Shown here: positions 17,793 to 26,437 of the stretch, in pieces
Layout of the letters: each line of letters starts with the position of its first letter
Position numbering within the stretch: the stretch's first letter is position 1
Assembly (NCBI GenBank): GCA_002841695.1
Contig: PHAN01000007.1
Coordinates: 1 to 64,000 of the forward strand
Direction of reading: 5' to 3'
Length of the DNA: 64,000 bases
Source: Elusimicrobia bacterium HGW-Elusimicrobia-1
Lineage (GTDB): Bacteria > Elusimicrobiota > Endomicrobiia > PHAN01
Program-made: the position numbers and the translations under genes
The notes under the pieces: model-generated
Databases searched by the model: none
The model's input: the letters and a program-made list of their open reading frames with translations, nothing else
Told to the model about the DNA's origin: nothing

Positions 17793-18302
17793 ATGAAGGG
17801 AAGATTTATCGCCTATGCGGCGTCCTACGTTGTTATCGTGGTTCTCGTCGGCGTATTCTCACGATATTTGAAGTTTCTTGGCGCCGCGCCGGAAATCTTT
17901 TTGGTATTTCTTGCGGCCGCATCGCTCAGGGAGGGCCCGTACTTCGGAGTGATTTTCGGATTTTTGACGGGGATTTTCGCGGATTTTATTTCCGTATATC
18001 TGCCCGGCGCGCATTGTCTGTTGTATACCGCCGTCGGCTATATATGCGGATCTTTGAGCGGCAAATTTTACACCGACTCGGCGCAAAACAGAATTTTTAT
18101 AACTTTATCCGCGACGGTTTTCGTGCGCGCCGGGCTGTGGCTGGCCGGAGAAACCTTTGGCGTGCGTTATAATCCGTCGTCGCAATGGGTTATGCTTACT
18201 ATTTTATATAACATTTTGGCTTCCTGGCCGATTTTTCCCGCCGCGGCCTCCGTCGGAAGTTTTATCGACAAGCGTAATTCCTCCCGCGAGAGGCACGGAT
18301 AA
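17793..18302 (+). CDS. mreD: Rod shape-determining protein MreD
   Basis: MreD is a small polytopic membrane protein of the elongasome. The 169-residue product consists mainly of about five hydrophobic helices (for example FIAYAASYVVIVVLVGVF near the N-terminus), with the FGVIFGFLTGIFADFISV segment that matches the family's G-x-x-G-x-x-x-D pattern. AGAGGA precedes the ATG. It is assigned from topology, this motif and its position between mreC and mrdA. Confidence 0.88.
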   Translation: MKGRFIAYAASYVVIVVLVGVFSRYLKFLGAAPEIFLVFLAAASLREGPYFGVIFGFLTGIFADFISVYLPGAHCLLYTAVGYICGSLSGKFYTDSAQNRIFITLSATVFVRAGLWLAGETFGVRYNPSSQWVMLTILYNILASWPIFPAAASVGSFIDKRNSSRERHG

Positions 18303-18309
18303 ACTCTAT

Positions 18310-20112
18310 ATGTGGCAGAAGGATCCCAATATTTATTATCAGGATTTTATAGAAAGGATAGAAGCGGCGTCTTACTTGTTTTTTGTCGCCTCCGCGTTTA
18401 TTTTTGCGAGTATTTTTTTCTTTCAGGTTCTACGGGGCGCTCATTACTACGAGCGATCCGAGCGCAACCGGCTTTATCTATTGACGGCCCGCGCCGCCCG
18501 CGGCGACATACTGGACGCTTACGGCAAAAGAATGGCCGGAACTATGAGCGAGTACGGAGTGGTTTTCTATCCGTTTGAGCAGACAAAAAGCGACCTGGAT
18601 GAAACCATCGCCAAAATTTCTTCGATACTCCGTTCTCCGCAATCAAAAATAGCCGCGGCCGTTCTGGGTTCGATTCGCAGCGGACGTCTGGCCGAACTCG
18701 CGCCTTCATTAAGCAGGGAACAGCTCTTTGCCATCAAAGAGGATCAGGATTCTTTGCCGGGAATATCCGTTACCGGCATATCCGACCGGGTGTATTCCGA
18801 CGAGCAGATTAATTCCCATCTCATAGGTTACATAGGCGAGGCCGATACGGCGTTTCTTGAAAAAACGTCGCATCTGGGTTATCGCCGCGGAGATATAATC
18901 GGACGCGCGGGGCTGGAATCTCTTTACGACGGCTACCTGCGCGGCGACGACGGCGGCTGGCAGATAGAGGTCGACGTGCTCGGAAAGCAGCGCCGCTTCT
19001 TAAACTACATATCTCCGCGCAAAGGTTATAACATAAAACTTTTTATCGACGGAGAACTTCAGCGGACGGCCTACGAAGCCATCGCGCAGACCGGACGCAC
19101 GGGCGCGGCTGTGGCGATTGAGCCGTCAACCGGCAAAGTGCGGCTTTTTGTTTCCGTGCCGGGATACAGGTCGTCGGCGGCATTCTCGCCTTTCGAGAGC
19201 ACCGGAAAATTTTGGAAGGACGTGCTTAACGACCCCGCCAAACCGCTTCTAAACCGCGCGGCGTCCGGGCTCTATCCTCCGGGTTCGGTTTTTAAGATAG
19301 CGACTTTCGTAACCGCGCTGCAGAAAAAAGTGCCGCCGGAGACAACCTATTTTTGCGGCGGCAAATTCGACTACGGTTCGAGAACCTTCCGCTGCTGGAA
19401 AAAAGAAGGCCACGGCCGGCTGGATCTGGCCGGCGCGCTGACCAACTCCTGTAACGTATATTTTTACAATCTGGGGCTGCGTCTCGGCGGAGAAGAAATT
19501 CTGAAGACCGCAAGAGCCATGCAGTTCGGCAGGGCCACACAGGTCGATTTTCCTCACGAACGCTCCGGTTCGATTCCGGCGAAGCTTCCTTCTCACGGCG
19601 GAGGCGAGAGCATAAACGTGGCCATAGGACAGGGCGCGATACTGGTTACACCCATGCAGATGGCCCAAATCGCGGCGGCTGTGGCGGTTCGCGGACGTGT
19701 AATGAAACCGATAATAGCGGAGACGGCGTCCACCCGCGCCGGCGAGTCCATTTTACTTAACGCACCGTCGAAAATTTCCGAAATCAGCCTGCCCGACGAA
19801 GTTTGGGACCGGCTCGATTCGGCGCTGGCCTCAGCCGTCTCCGACGGAACCGGCCGCGCCTGCCGCATAGACGGCGTCCGCGTGGCGGGTAAAACCGGCA
19901 CGGCGCAAAATCCGCACGGCAACGATCACGCGTGGTTCGTTTGTTACGCGTCGAGAGCGGGTACGCCCGCCTCGCCCGAAATAGCGCTGGCCGTTCTGGT
20001 CGACACCGGCGGCTCCGGCGGAGCCGTCGCGGCGCCCATAGCCCGCAGGATTCTTGAGAAATATTTCGATTTGAGACCGAGACCTGTCGCTGCCGTCGAC
20101 TACGGCGACTGA
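18310..20112 (+). CDS. mrdA: Penicillin-binding protein 2 (MrdA), elongasome transpeptidase
   Basis: PBP2 crosslinks peptidoglycan during elongation as RodA's partner. From the ATG at 18310, 7 nt after mreD, the product has 600 residues. A single membrane anchor lies near residues 15-40, followed by the dimerisation/pedestal domain with ARGDILDAYGKRMAG and RAGLESLYDGYLRG. The transpeptidase motifs are SVFK (the SxxK nucleophile), SCN (SxN) and KTGTAQ, followed by HAWFVCYA. An in-frame extension upstream to 18157 overlaps mreD and is rejected. Confidence 0.95.
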   Translation: MWQKDPNIYYQDFIERIEAASYLFFVASAFIFASIFFFQVLRGAHYYERSERNRLYLLTARAARGDILDAYGKRMAGTMSEYGVVFYPFEQTKSDLDETIAKISSILRSPQSKIAAAVLGSIRSGRLAELAPSLSREQLFAIKEDQDSLPGISVTGISDRVYSDEQINSHLIGYIGEADTAFLEKTSHLGYRRGDIIGRAGLESLYDGYLRGDDGGWQIEVDVLGKQRRFLNYISPRKGYNIKLFIDGELQRTAYEAIAQTGRTGAAVAIEPSTGKVRLFVSVPGYRSSAAFSPFESTGKFWKDVLNDPAKPLLNRAASGLYPPGSVFKIATFVTALQKKVPPETTYFCGGKFDYGSRTFRCWKKEGHGRLDLAGALTNSCNVYFYNLGLRLGGEEILKTARAMQFGRATQVDFPHERSGSIPAKLPSHGGGESINVAIGQGAILVTPMQMAQIAAAVAVRGRVMKPIIAETASTRAGESILLNAPSKISEISLPDEVWDRLDSALASAVSDGTGRACRIDGVRVAGKTGTAQNPHGNDHAWFVCYASRAGTPASPEIALAVLVDTGGSGGAVAAPIARRILEKYFDLRPRPVAAVDYGD

Positions 20113-20120
20113 TAGACACT

Positions 20121-21464
20121 ATGAAATCAGCAGAAAGAAGATTCGATTCCGTGCTGGCAAATATTGACTGGACGCTTATTGTCTGCGCGGCGGTCTTAAG
20201 CGTTGCGGGCATCGTAATGATATATTCCGCGACTATGCGCACCGGCTCGCCCGTGACTTTCGTGGGGCGGCAGTTTTTTGCGATGCTCATAGGCATGTTG
20301 TTATGCGCTTTGATGATATGGATGAATTATAAAATGCTTGCCGACTTCGCGCCGCATTTTTACGTTTTAGGCACACTGATGCTGGTTGCCGTGCTTCTCT
20401 TCGGAACTCAGATAAGAGGGACAAGGGGATGGTTCAATCTGGGATTTTTCAATTTTCAGCCGGTCGAAGTGACCAAACTGTTTTTTATTACCATACTTGC
20501 GGCATACCTTTCGGCCAACTGGAAAAATATTTTCCGGCTCGGAAGCTTAGTTGTTCCGGCGGCCGCCCTGGCGGTTCAAGTGGTGCTGATACTCGCTCAG
20601 CCGGATTTTTCCTCGGCCATAGTTTACTTCCCGATATTTATTTTTATGATTTACTTCGCGGGCGCCGGCGTCATTCACATTGCCCACATAGTTTTATTCG
20701 GCGCTATTTCCGTCGGGATTCCATTGGCGGCCACTTATATCAAGATAAAGCATCCGGATGTCATAAAATCTCTCGTCGGCGGATTCCTCTACAGGGCGAG
20801 TTATGATATAAACACGGCGCTGGCGGCTTTGCTGGCGGCGGCCTCGGCGATATTCTTTATGTGGTGGATAATTCACAAACTTCGCTTCCGTGTGCCTTTA
20901 ATTTTTGCGATTTCTCTTGTGACGGTATTGGCGGCCGGAACATTTTCATCCTTCGTTGTTTCCAGGTCGCTGAAAGAATATCAGCGACGCCGTCTGATAG
21001 TTTTTGTCGATCCAAAGATAGACCCGCTCGGATCGGGCTATAATATAATACAGTCGCAGATAGCCGTGGGCTCCGGACGGATTTTCGGAAAAGGCGTGTT
21101 CGCCGGTTCGCAATCCGGTCTGGGATTTTTGCCGGAGCAGCACACCGACTTTGTTTTTTCCGTTATAGGAGAAGAGACGGGTTTTCTCGGGAGCGCGGCT
21201 TTCCTTGGCGTATATTTTCTTTTTATGTGGAGAGTGCTGGCGGTGATAAGGGACGCCAGAGATCGAACCGGCTCGCTGATGGCCGCGGGTATCGGCGTAA
21301 TGTTTATTTTTTATTTTGTCACCAATATCGCCATGACGCTGGGGCTTGCGCCCGTTACGGGGCTTCCGCTGCCTTTCGTCAGTTACGGCGGATCTTCTAT
21401 GGCATCCGCGTGGATGGCCGTAGGTATTCTTGAAAGCATTCACGCGCGAAGGTTCACATATTGA
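20121..21464 (+). CDS. rodA: Peptidoglycan polymerase RodA, enlarged
   Basis: RodA is the SEDS-family glycosyltransferase that polymerises glycan strands with PBP2. The 447-residue product has the SEDS hallmarks GTRGWFNLGFFNFQPVEVTK, LAQPDFSSA, and DPLGSGYNIIQSQIAVGSG, then FLPEQHTDFVFSVIGEE with the catalytic-region Asp, and LPFVSYGGSSM. It is about 70-80 residues longer than typical RodA. The extra part, after about residue 195, holds two predicted membrane segments. The gene ends 1 nt before the next start codon. Confidence 0.93.
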   Translation: MKSAERRFDSVLANIDWTLIVCAAVLSVAGIVMIYSATMRTGSPVTFVGRQFFAMLIGMLLCALMIWMNYKMLADFAPHFYVLGTLMLVAVLLFGTQIRGTRGWFNLGFFNFQPVEVTKLFFITILAAYLSANWKNIFRLGSLVVPAAALAVQVVLILAQPDFSSAIVYFPIFIFMIYFAGAGVIHIAHIVLFGAISVGIPLAATYIKIKHPDVIKSLVGGFLYRASYDINTALAALLAAASAIFFMWWIIHKLRFRVPLIFAISLVTVLAAGTFSSFVVSRSLKEYQRRRLIVFVDPKIDPLGSGYNIIQSQIAVGSGRIFGKGVFAGSQSGLGFLPEQHTDFVFSVIGEETGFLGSAAFLGVYFLFMWRVLAVIRDARDRTGSLMAAGIGVMFIFYFVTNIAMTLGLAPVTGLPLPFVSYGGSSMASAWMAVGILESIHARRFTY

Positions 21465-21465
21465 C

Positions 21466-23901
21466 ATGAATGATTTGGATAAAATAATCAATTCCGTGCG
21501 ACGTCCTTCGCGCTACACAGGCGGCGAGTGGAATTCTTATTCGACTCCGGCCACGTCGCGGCTCCGGCCAAAGGCCGCCGGCGAGCCGTCGGCGAGTATC
21601 TGTCTGTGCTATCCCGATCTCTACGAAATAGGAACGTCGTCGATGGGGCTTGAAATTCTTTATGCCGTCGTCAATGGCGATACGCGTTTTTCCGCCGACA
21701 GGTGTTTCGCCCCGGCCGACGATTTGGCCGCCGCGCTGCGCTCCCGCGGCGAAACTCTTTTTTCGCTGGAGACAAAAAAACCGCTGAAAGATTTCGACGC
21801 GATAGGTTTTACGCTTCAGCACGAACTTTGCGCCTCCAATATTTTATATATGCTCGATGCCGCGGGTGTGAGCGCGTTTTCAAAAGACCGCGCGGAGACC
21901 TTTCCCTTAATTCTGGGAGGCGGGCCGCTCACTATGAATCCCGAGCCGCTGGCGGATTTTTTCGACGCGTTCGTCATCGGCGACGGCGAAGACGCCGTGG
22001 TGGAAATTATGGAGCGTCTGGCCGCGGCCAAGACGTCGGGGGCGGGCAAAAGAGAGCTTCTGGAGTCGCTGGCCGGAGTGCCCGGCGTTTACGTGCCGTC
22101 CTTATACGAGCCGGTTTACGACGAGCGCAAGGTATATTCCGGCCTTCGCAAACTCTCGCATGCCGCGCCCGATAAAGTGGCCAAAAGAGTTTTCGATATC
22201 GCGTCCCGCCCGCCGGTTGCGGCGCCCGTGGTGCCGTCGGCCGCAAGCGTTCATTCCAGATTATCGGTTGAAATCGCGCGCGGTTGTCCGCATAGTTGTT
22301 CTTTTTGTCAGGCGTCGGGGTACTACAAGCCGCTCAGAGTGCGCCGTCCCGATGTTATTTTGGAAGCGGTGCGCGTGGGATTAAAAAACACCGGATACGA
22401 CGAGGTTTCCTTCGCCTCGCTCTCAAGCGGAGATTATCCGGGTATTGCCCGGCTTATAGAGGGCGCGCTGTCCGCCAATACTCTTTATCCGGTGTCGGTG
22501 GCGCTTCCTTCGCTTCACTGCGACAACTTCGGCGCCGATGTGGCCGGAGCGCTGGCTAAATCCGCGTCGCGGCCTTCCGTGACTCTGGCTCCCGAAGCGG
22601 GCACCGAAGGATTGCGGGAGCGTATCGGCAAACGTTTGAGCGACGATGCGGTCGTGGCCGCCGTATCCGCCGCGCATACCGCCGGCTGGAAACAGGTCAA
22701 GCTTTATTTTATGTACGGCTTGCCCACGGAGACGGACGCCGACATAGAGGGTATTGCCGCGCTCGTCAAACGCATAAGGTCGGAGTGCCGCGGCATAGGC
22801 ATCAAAGTTTCCATGTCGCCGTTCGTGCCTAAACCGGGGACAAAGTTCGAGCGGGAGCCGTTCGCCGGAACGGAAGAGCTCTCCCGCAAGAAAACAATAT
22901 TGCGCAAACTCCTGGGCGGCGCCGTCAAGAGCCACGACGGCGCGGCGAGCTTTACAGAGGCGCTTTTGTCTCGGGGCGACAGGCGTTTGTCCGGCGTGAT
23001 CGCCGCGGCTTATGCCATGGGAGCCAGATTCGACCAGTGGTCGGAGTTTTTCAGATTCGACATCTGGATGAAGGCCTTTGAAGACGCGGGTATCGACGTC
23101 CGCGATTATGTCAACAGGTTCGGGACCGATTTCGCGCTGCCGTGGTCGCATATTTCCATCTCGGTTGCCGCGCCCTCGGCAAGGGGCGAAGCGGGCTCCG
23201 AAGTTCCCGTCGAGCCGTCGCCGGCGGTTTTGGCGGCCGCTGCGCCGCAACGGGAAATAAAGTCCGTGCGATTCAGAATACGTTTGGCGCGGAAGTCGTC
23301 GGCCAGATTTATTTCGCATAACGATCAGGTGGAAGTTTTCCGTCGGGCCGTGCGGATAGCCCGCCTGCCCGTTAAGTATTCGGCGGGGTTTCACCCGCAG
23401 CCCAAAATCGCTTTCGGCCCGGCCATAGCCGTGGGCTACGAGAGCGAAGCGGAGTATATGGAAGTCGAATTTTTAAGATACGTGCCGCCGCAGGAGACAT
23501 CCGACCGTCTCAATGAATGTCTGCCCGAGGGCTACGCGGTCTTGTCCGTCCGCCAGATACCCACGGCCTTCGCCTCCCTTGAGTCGCTTTGCGGTGTCGA
23601 AGATTATTCCGTGTTTTTCGACGTCCCTCCCGTCGATGCGCCGGGTGCGCTGCAAAAATTTCTGGCGCTCGAATCGTCCGTGGTCGAAGTGGATTCTAAA
23701 CCGCGCGATCTTAAAAAAATCATCAGATCCGCTTCGTTTGAAAACGGCGTACTGTCTCTCGCCGTGAATCTTTTACCGTCGGGGAATCTTAAGCCGGACA
23801 AAATAACGGCCCATATTTTCGGGGTCGCTCCGGAATCGCTTCTGGTCAGGCGTCTCAGATTTTACGCGGTTAAAAGGGACGGCGCAATAATCGAGATATG
23901 A
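21466..23901 (+). CDS. Radical SAM protein fused to DUF2344 domain (TIGR03960/TIGR03936 type)
   Basis: The substrate of this family is unknown. The 811-residue product starts with a B12-binding-like region (CLCYPDLYEIGTSSMGLEILY, then GGGPLTMNPEPLADFFDAFVIGDGEDA). The radical SAM core follows with the cluster motif CPHSCSFC at about residue 276, and TLAPEAGTEGLRERIGK. From about residue 600 a DUF2344 (radical-SAM-linked) domain begins with RFRIRLARKSSARFISHND and contains SAGFHPQPKIAFGPAIAVG. In many genomes both parts are adjacent genes just before RNase G; here they are fused and rng follows. The ATG at 21466 avoids overlap with rodA. Confidence 0.88.
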   Translation: MNDLDKIINSVRRPSRYTGGEWNSYSTPATSRLRPKAAGEPSASICLCYPDLYEIGTSSMGLEILYAVVNGDTRFSADRCFAPADDLAAALRSRGETLFSLETKKPLKDFDAIGFTLQHELCASNILYMLDAAGVSAFSKDRAETFPLILGGGPLTMNPEPLADFFDAFVIGDGEDAVVEIMERLAAAKTSGAGKRELLESLAGVPGVYVPSLYEPVYDERKVYSGLRKLSHAAPDKVAKRVFDIASRPPVAAPVVPSAASVHSRLSVEIARGCPHSCSFCQASGYYKPLRVRRPDVILEAVRVGLKNTGYDEVSFASLSSGDYPGIARLIEGALSANTLYPVSVALPSLHCDNFGADVAGALAKSASRPSVTLAPEAGTEGLRERIGKRLSDDAVVAAVSAAHTAGWKQVKLYFMYGLPTETDADIEGIAALVKRIRSECRGIGIKVSMSPFVPKPGTKFEREPFAGTEELSRKKTILRKLLGGAVKSHDGAASFTEALLSRGDRRLSGVIAAAYAMGARFDQWSEFFRFDIWMKAFEDAGIDVRDYVNRFGTDFALPWSHISISVAAPSARGEAGSEVPVEPSPAVLAAAAPQREIKSVRFRIRLARKSSARFISHNDQVEVFRRAVRIARLPVKYSAGFHPQPKIAFGPAIAVGYESEAEYMEVEFLRYVPPQETSDRLNECLPEGYAVLSVRQIPTAFASLESLCGVEDYSVFFDVPPVDAPGALQKFLALESSVVEVDSKPRDLKKIIRSASFENGVLSLAVNLLPSGNLKPDKITAHIFGVAPESLLVRRLRFYAVKRDGAIIEI

Positions 23902-23985
23902 GCGTGCGGGCAATAATGAGAGGCGGGCGGCGGCAAGTCGGCAGCGGGGAAGTGAAATAATAATATATGGCGGACAGGAGACGGT

Positions 23986-24015
23986 TTGACAGCCGCTTTT
24001 TCCGTCGATACTAAT
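23986..24015 (+). promoter_or_regulatory. Candidate sigma-70-type promoter for rng
   Basis: A perfect -35 TTGACA is at 23986-23991. The best -10 candidates are ACTAAT at 24010-24015 (18-nt spacer) or GATACT at 24007-24012 (15-nt spacer), each 4 of 6 to consensus. It lies in the 153-nt gap before rng, so transcription may restart here after the radical SAM gene. Confidence 0.45.
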
Positions 24016-24024
24016 AAAAGGAAA

Positions 24025-24042
24025 GCCCGCCTCGGCGCGGGC
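24025..24042 (+). promoter_or_regulatory. Leader hairpin before rng
   Basis: GCCCGC and GCGGGC form a 6-bp GC-only stem with a 6-nt loop, 12 nt before the rng start codon. RNase E of E. coli is known to control its own mRNA through 5'-UTR hairpins; a similar role here is only an analogy. No U-tract follows, so it is not an intrinsic terminator. Confidence 0.35.
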
Positions 24043-24054
24043 GGAATAACCAAT

Positions 24055-25494
24055 ATGAAAAAAGAAATACTTATCTCATCAACATCGCTTGAAACAAGAG
24101 CGGCCATCATAGAATGTGTCGAGGGCTCGAAATTCCGCCTCGCGGATTATTTTGTCGACAGACCCAACCGGCAAAAGATCGTAGGAAATATCTACAAGGG
24201 CCGCGTAGCCAACGTGCTTCCGGGATTAAACAGCGCGTTCATAAATATCGGCATCGGCCGCAACGCGTATCTTCAAGTCGACGACGTTGTCCCTCAGACC
24301 AAAAAAATTCAAAGCGTTCTTAAATCCGGCGCCGACGTGATGGTGCAGGTAACGAAAGACGCCATAGGCACAAAAGGCCCGAAGATAACGATGGATATAT
24401 CCCTGACGGGGCGCCTTTGCGTGCTTATGCCCTTTTCGGACAAAATAGGCGTGTCCAAAAACATAGAAGACAGGCCCATCCGCTCAAAACTTAAAGACGC
24501 CATATCGAAAGCTCTCTCGTCGCAAAAACTCGAATACGGAGTGATAGCCCGCACGGAATCGGAGGACGCCGCCGCCGACGAGATAGCCGCCGAAATCAAA
24601 TATCTCGACAAGCTTTGGAAAGTAATCAAAAACAAATATGAGCAAAGCAAACCGCCCAAACTCGTATACGGCGACCTTGACGCCGTCGAGCAGGTTATAA
24701 GGGACTATTTTACCGACGAGGTCGAATCGCTGCTTACGGATTCCGACGAAGTCCACAAACAGGCGCTGGAATATGTCGAGGATATCGCGCCGGAGCTGGC
24801 TTCAAGGATAAAGGTCTATAAAAACCGCACACCCATTTTTACGGCCTTCGACGTGGAAAAAGAGCTCGACGGTCTTCTTTGCGCCAGGGTAAAGCTGCCT
24901 TCGGGCGGATATATAATAATCCAGGAAGCCGAATCGCTGTGCGCCATCGACGTAAACTCGGGCAAGTTCCTGGGTTCGTCCCTGGAGGATACCGTAACCC
25001 GCACCAACATAGAGGCCGCGCAGGAAATCGCGCGCCAGCTTCGCCTCAGAAACATCGGCGGAATAATCGTCATTGATTTCATCGATATGAAAAACCGCCA
25101 GAATCAGCGCAAGGTTGTCGACGCGCTCAGGGAAGCCATGAAAAGCGACAAGGCGAAAATAAAAATATTTCCCGTGACTAATCTCGGGCTTATAGAGTTG
25201 AGCCGCTCGCGTAAATCCTCGTCGTTAAGATCATTTATGGGCGAGGCCTGCGCGGTATGCGGCGGCAGCGGAATGGTGCCGTCGCGCCAGACGGTTTTCA
25301 TAAAAGTCGCGGCCGAAATCGACGAGTTGCTCAGCCGCCGCCGCCTTCCGGCGGAAGACGTAAAAGTAAAAATACGGCTTCATCCCGATGTGGCGGCTTA
25401 CTTTTTGGAAAACAAAGACAAACTGCCGGTGGCGGCGTCCATTCAAAAAGATGCGGCGATTCCGCCCGGAGAGTACAATATAATACTCGAATGA
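24055..25494 (+). CDS. rng: Ribonuclease G/E family endoribonuclease
   Basis: The enzyme makes single-strand cuts during rRNA maturation and mRNA decay. From the ATG at 24055 the product is 479 residues, so it is RNase G-like without the long scaffold of RNase E. The S1 domain is at residues about 38-120 (GNIYKGRVANVLPGLNSAFI), followed by RTESEDAAADEIAAEI. The catalytic aspartates lie in CAIDVNSGKF and IIVIDFIDM, and the zinc-link cysteines in CAVCGGSGMV. Its neighbour to the left is the partner family TIGR03960/03936, but rplU-rpmA do not follow. Confidence 0.93.
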   Translation: MKKEILISSTSLETRAAIIECVEGSKFRLADYFVDRPNRQKIVGNIYKGRVANVLPGLNSAFINIGIGRNAYLQVDDVVPQTKKIQSVLKSGADVMVQVTKDAIGTKGPKITMDISLTGRLCVLMPFSDKIGVSKNIEDRPIRSKLKDAISKALSSQKLEYGVIARTESEDAAADEIAAEIKYLDKLWKVIKNKYEQSKPPKLVYGDLDAVEQVIRDYFTDEVESLLTDSDEVHKQALEYVEDIAPELASRIKVYKNRTPIFTAFDVEKELDGLLCARVKLPSGGYIIIQEAESLCAIDVNSGKFLGSSLEDTVTRTNIEAAQEIARQLRLRNIGGIIVIDFIDMKNRQNQRKVVDALREAMKSDKAKIKIFPVTNLGLIELSRSRKSSSLRSFMGEACAVCGGSGMVPSRQTVFIKVAAEIDELLSRRRLPAEDVKVKIRLHPDVAAYFLENKDKLPVAASIQKDAAIPPGEYNIILE

Positions 25495-26255
25495 CCCGCA
25501 TATTCGACACTCACGCCCATCTTCTCGACCCCGTTTACGACGGCGACCGGATTGAAATAATAAAAGCCGCCGCCGCGGAACTTTTTATTGTCGAGTCCGC
25601 GCTCAATCCGGCCGAATGGCTTGCCGCGGCGGATTTGTCCGTCGGATTCGACAATCTTTGGTATACCGCCGGCATTCATCCCCACGACGCCGGCCGTAGT
25701 CACGATTTTGAGATATTGAGACGCGCGCTGTCGGGCTCCAAATGCCTGGCTGTCGGCGAGGCCGGTCTTGATTATCACTATAAACATTCGGAGCCGTCCG
25801 CGCAAAAAAAAGTTTTTGAGGCGCAAATGAAAATCGCGCTGGATACGGGACGGCCTCTGGTGGTGCATTGCCGCGAGGCCTGCGAGGACTGTCTGAGTAT
25901 GCTGGCTTCCGCTTCGCAAAAATGGCGCGGGGTCGTTCATTGTTTTTCCGGCGCGTGGCCGGAAGCCGAAAGATTTATGGATTTGGGATTTTACCTGGGC
26001 ATCGACGGACCGGTTACTTATCCCAAGTCAAATATTTTAAAAGATGTCGTCGCGCGCGCGCCTCTCGACAGATTGCTCGCCGAGACGGATTCGCCGTACC
26101 TGACGCCCGTGCCTTTGAGGGGAAAAAGAAACGAACCCGCGAATGTCCGCTACGTCGTGGAGGCCGTCGCCGGCTTAAAAAATATCGCCTTCGAGGCCGC
26201 CGCCGAGGCGACATTTTTAAACGCTTTAAAATTATTCGGTATTCCGAACCAATAA
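25491..26255 (+). CDS. tatD: TatD-family metal-dependent nuclease
   Basis: TatD proteins are TIM-barrel hydrolases with DNase activity in studied members. The 254-residue product has the metal-site motifs in order: FDTHAHL near the N-terminus, GEAGLDYHY, VVHCREA, VVHCFSG and ETDSPYLTP, then the conserved NEPANVRYVVEAVA. The ATG overlaps the rng TGA by ATGA (25491-25494), so translation is coupled. The gene downstream is the radical SAM protein typically linked to TatD. Confidence 0.93.
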   Translation: MTRIFDTHAHLLDPVYDGDRIEIIKAAAAELFIVESALNPAEWLAAADLSVGFDNLWYTAGIHPHDAGRSHDFEILRRALSGSKCLAVGEAGLDYHYKHSEPSAQKKVFEAQMKIALDTGRPLVVHCREACEDCLSMLASASQKWRGVVHCFSGAWPEAERFMDLGFYLGIDGPVTYPKSNILKDVVARAPLDRLLAETDSPYLTPVPLRGKRNEPANVRYVVEAVAGLKNIAFEAAAEATFLNALKLFGIPNQ

Positions 26256-26287
26256 TATAAAAAGGAATAGTCGGTCACAAAACTTAC

Positions 26288-26344
26288 CCCCTCACCTCAA
26301 TCCTCTCCCTCGATGGGCGAGGAAGCCCGAAGGGCAGGTGAGGG
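26288..26344. repeat. Inverted repeat between tatD and the radical SAM gene
   Basis: CCCTCACCT and AGGTGAGGG arms at the ends (9 bp) enclose about 38 nt with further short complementary stretches. The arrangement resembles widespread CCCTCACC-type dispersed repeats in bacterial genomes. It fills a large part of the 182-nt gap. No promoter could be identified with confidence in the rest. Confidence 0.6.
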
Positions 26345-26437
26345 TGAAGTAAAAGTATCGTCGGAGACGGCAGGAGAGCAAAAATATTTCAGACCCTGAA
26401 TTCTCCGACGGGAAAAGGGCTGTAAAAAGGAAAGTGT

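Noticed and set aside
18157-18309. N-terminal extension of mrdA
   Set aside because: It overlaps mreD in another frame and is Arg/Pro-rich without export features. The ATG at 18310 gives a normal PBP2 start.
22423-23394. 323-residue ORF antisense to the fused radical SAM gene
   Set aside because: It is rich in Arg and Gly without any motif; the forward frame has clear radical SAM and DUF2344 motifs.
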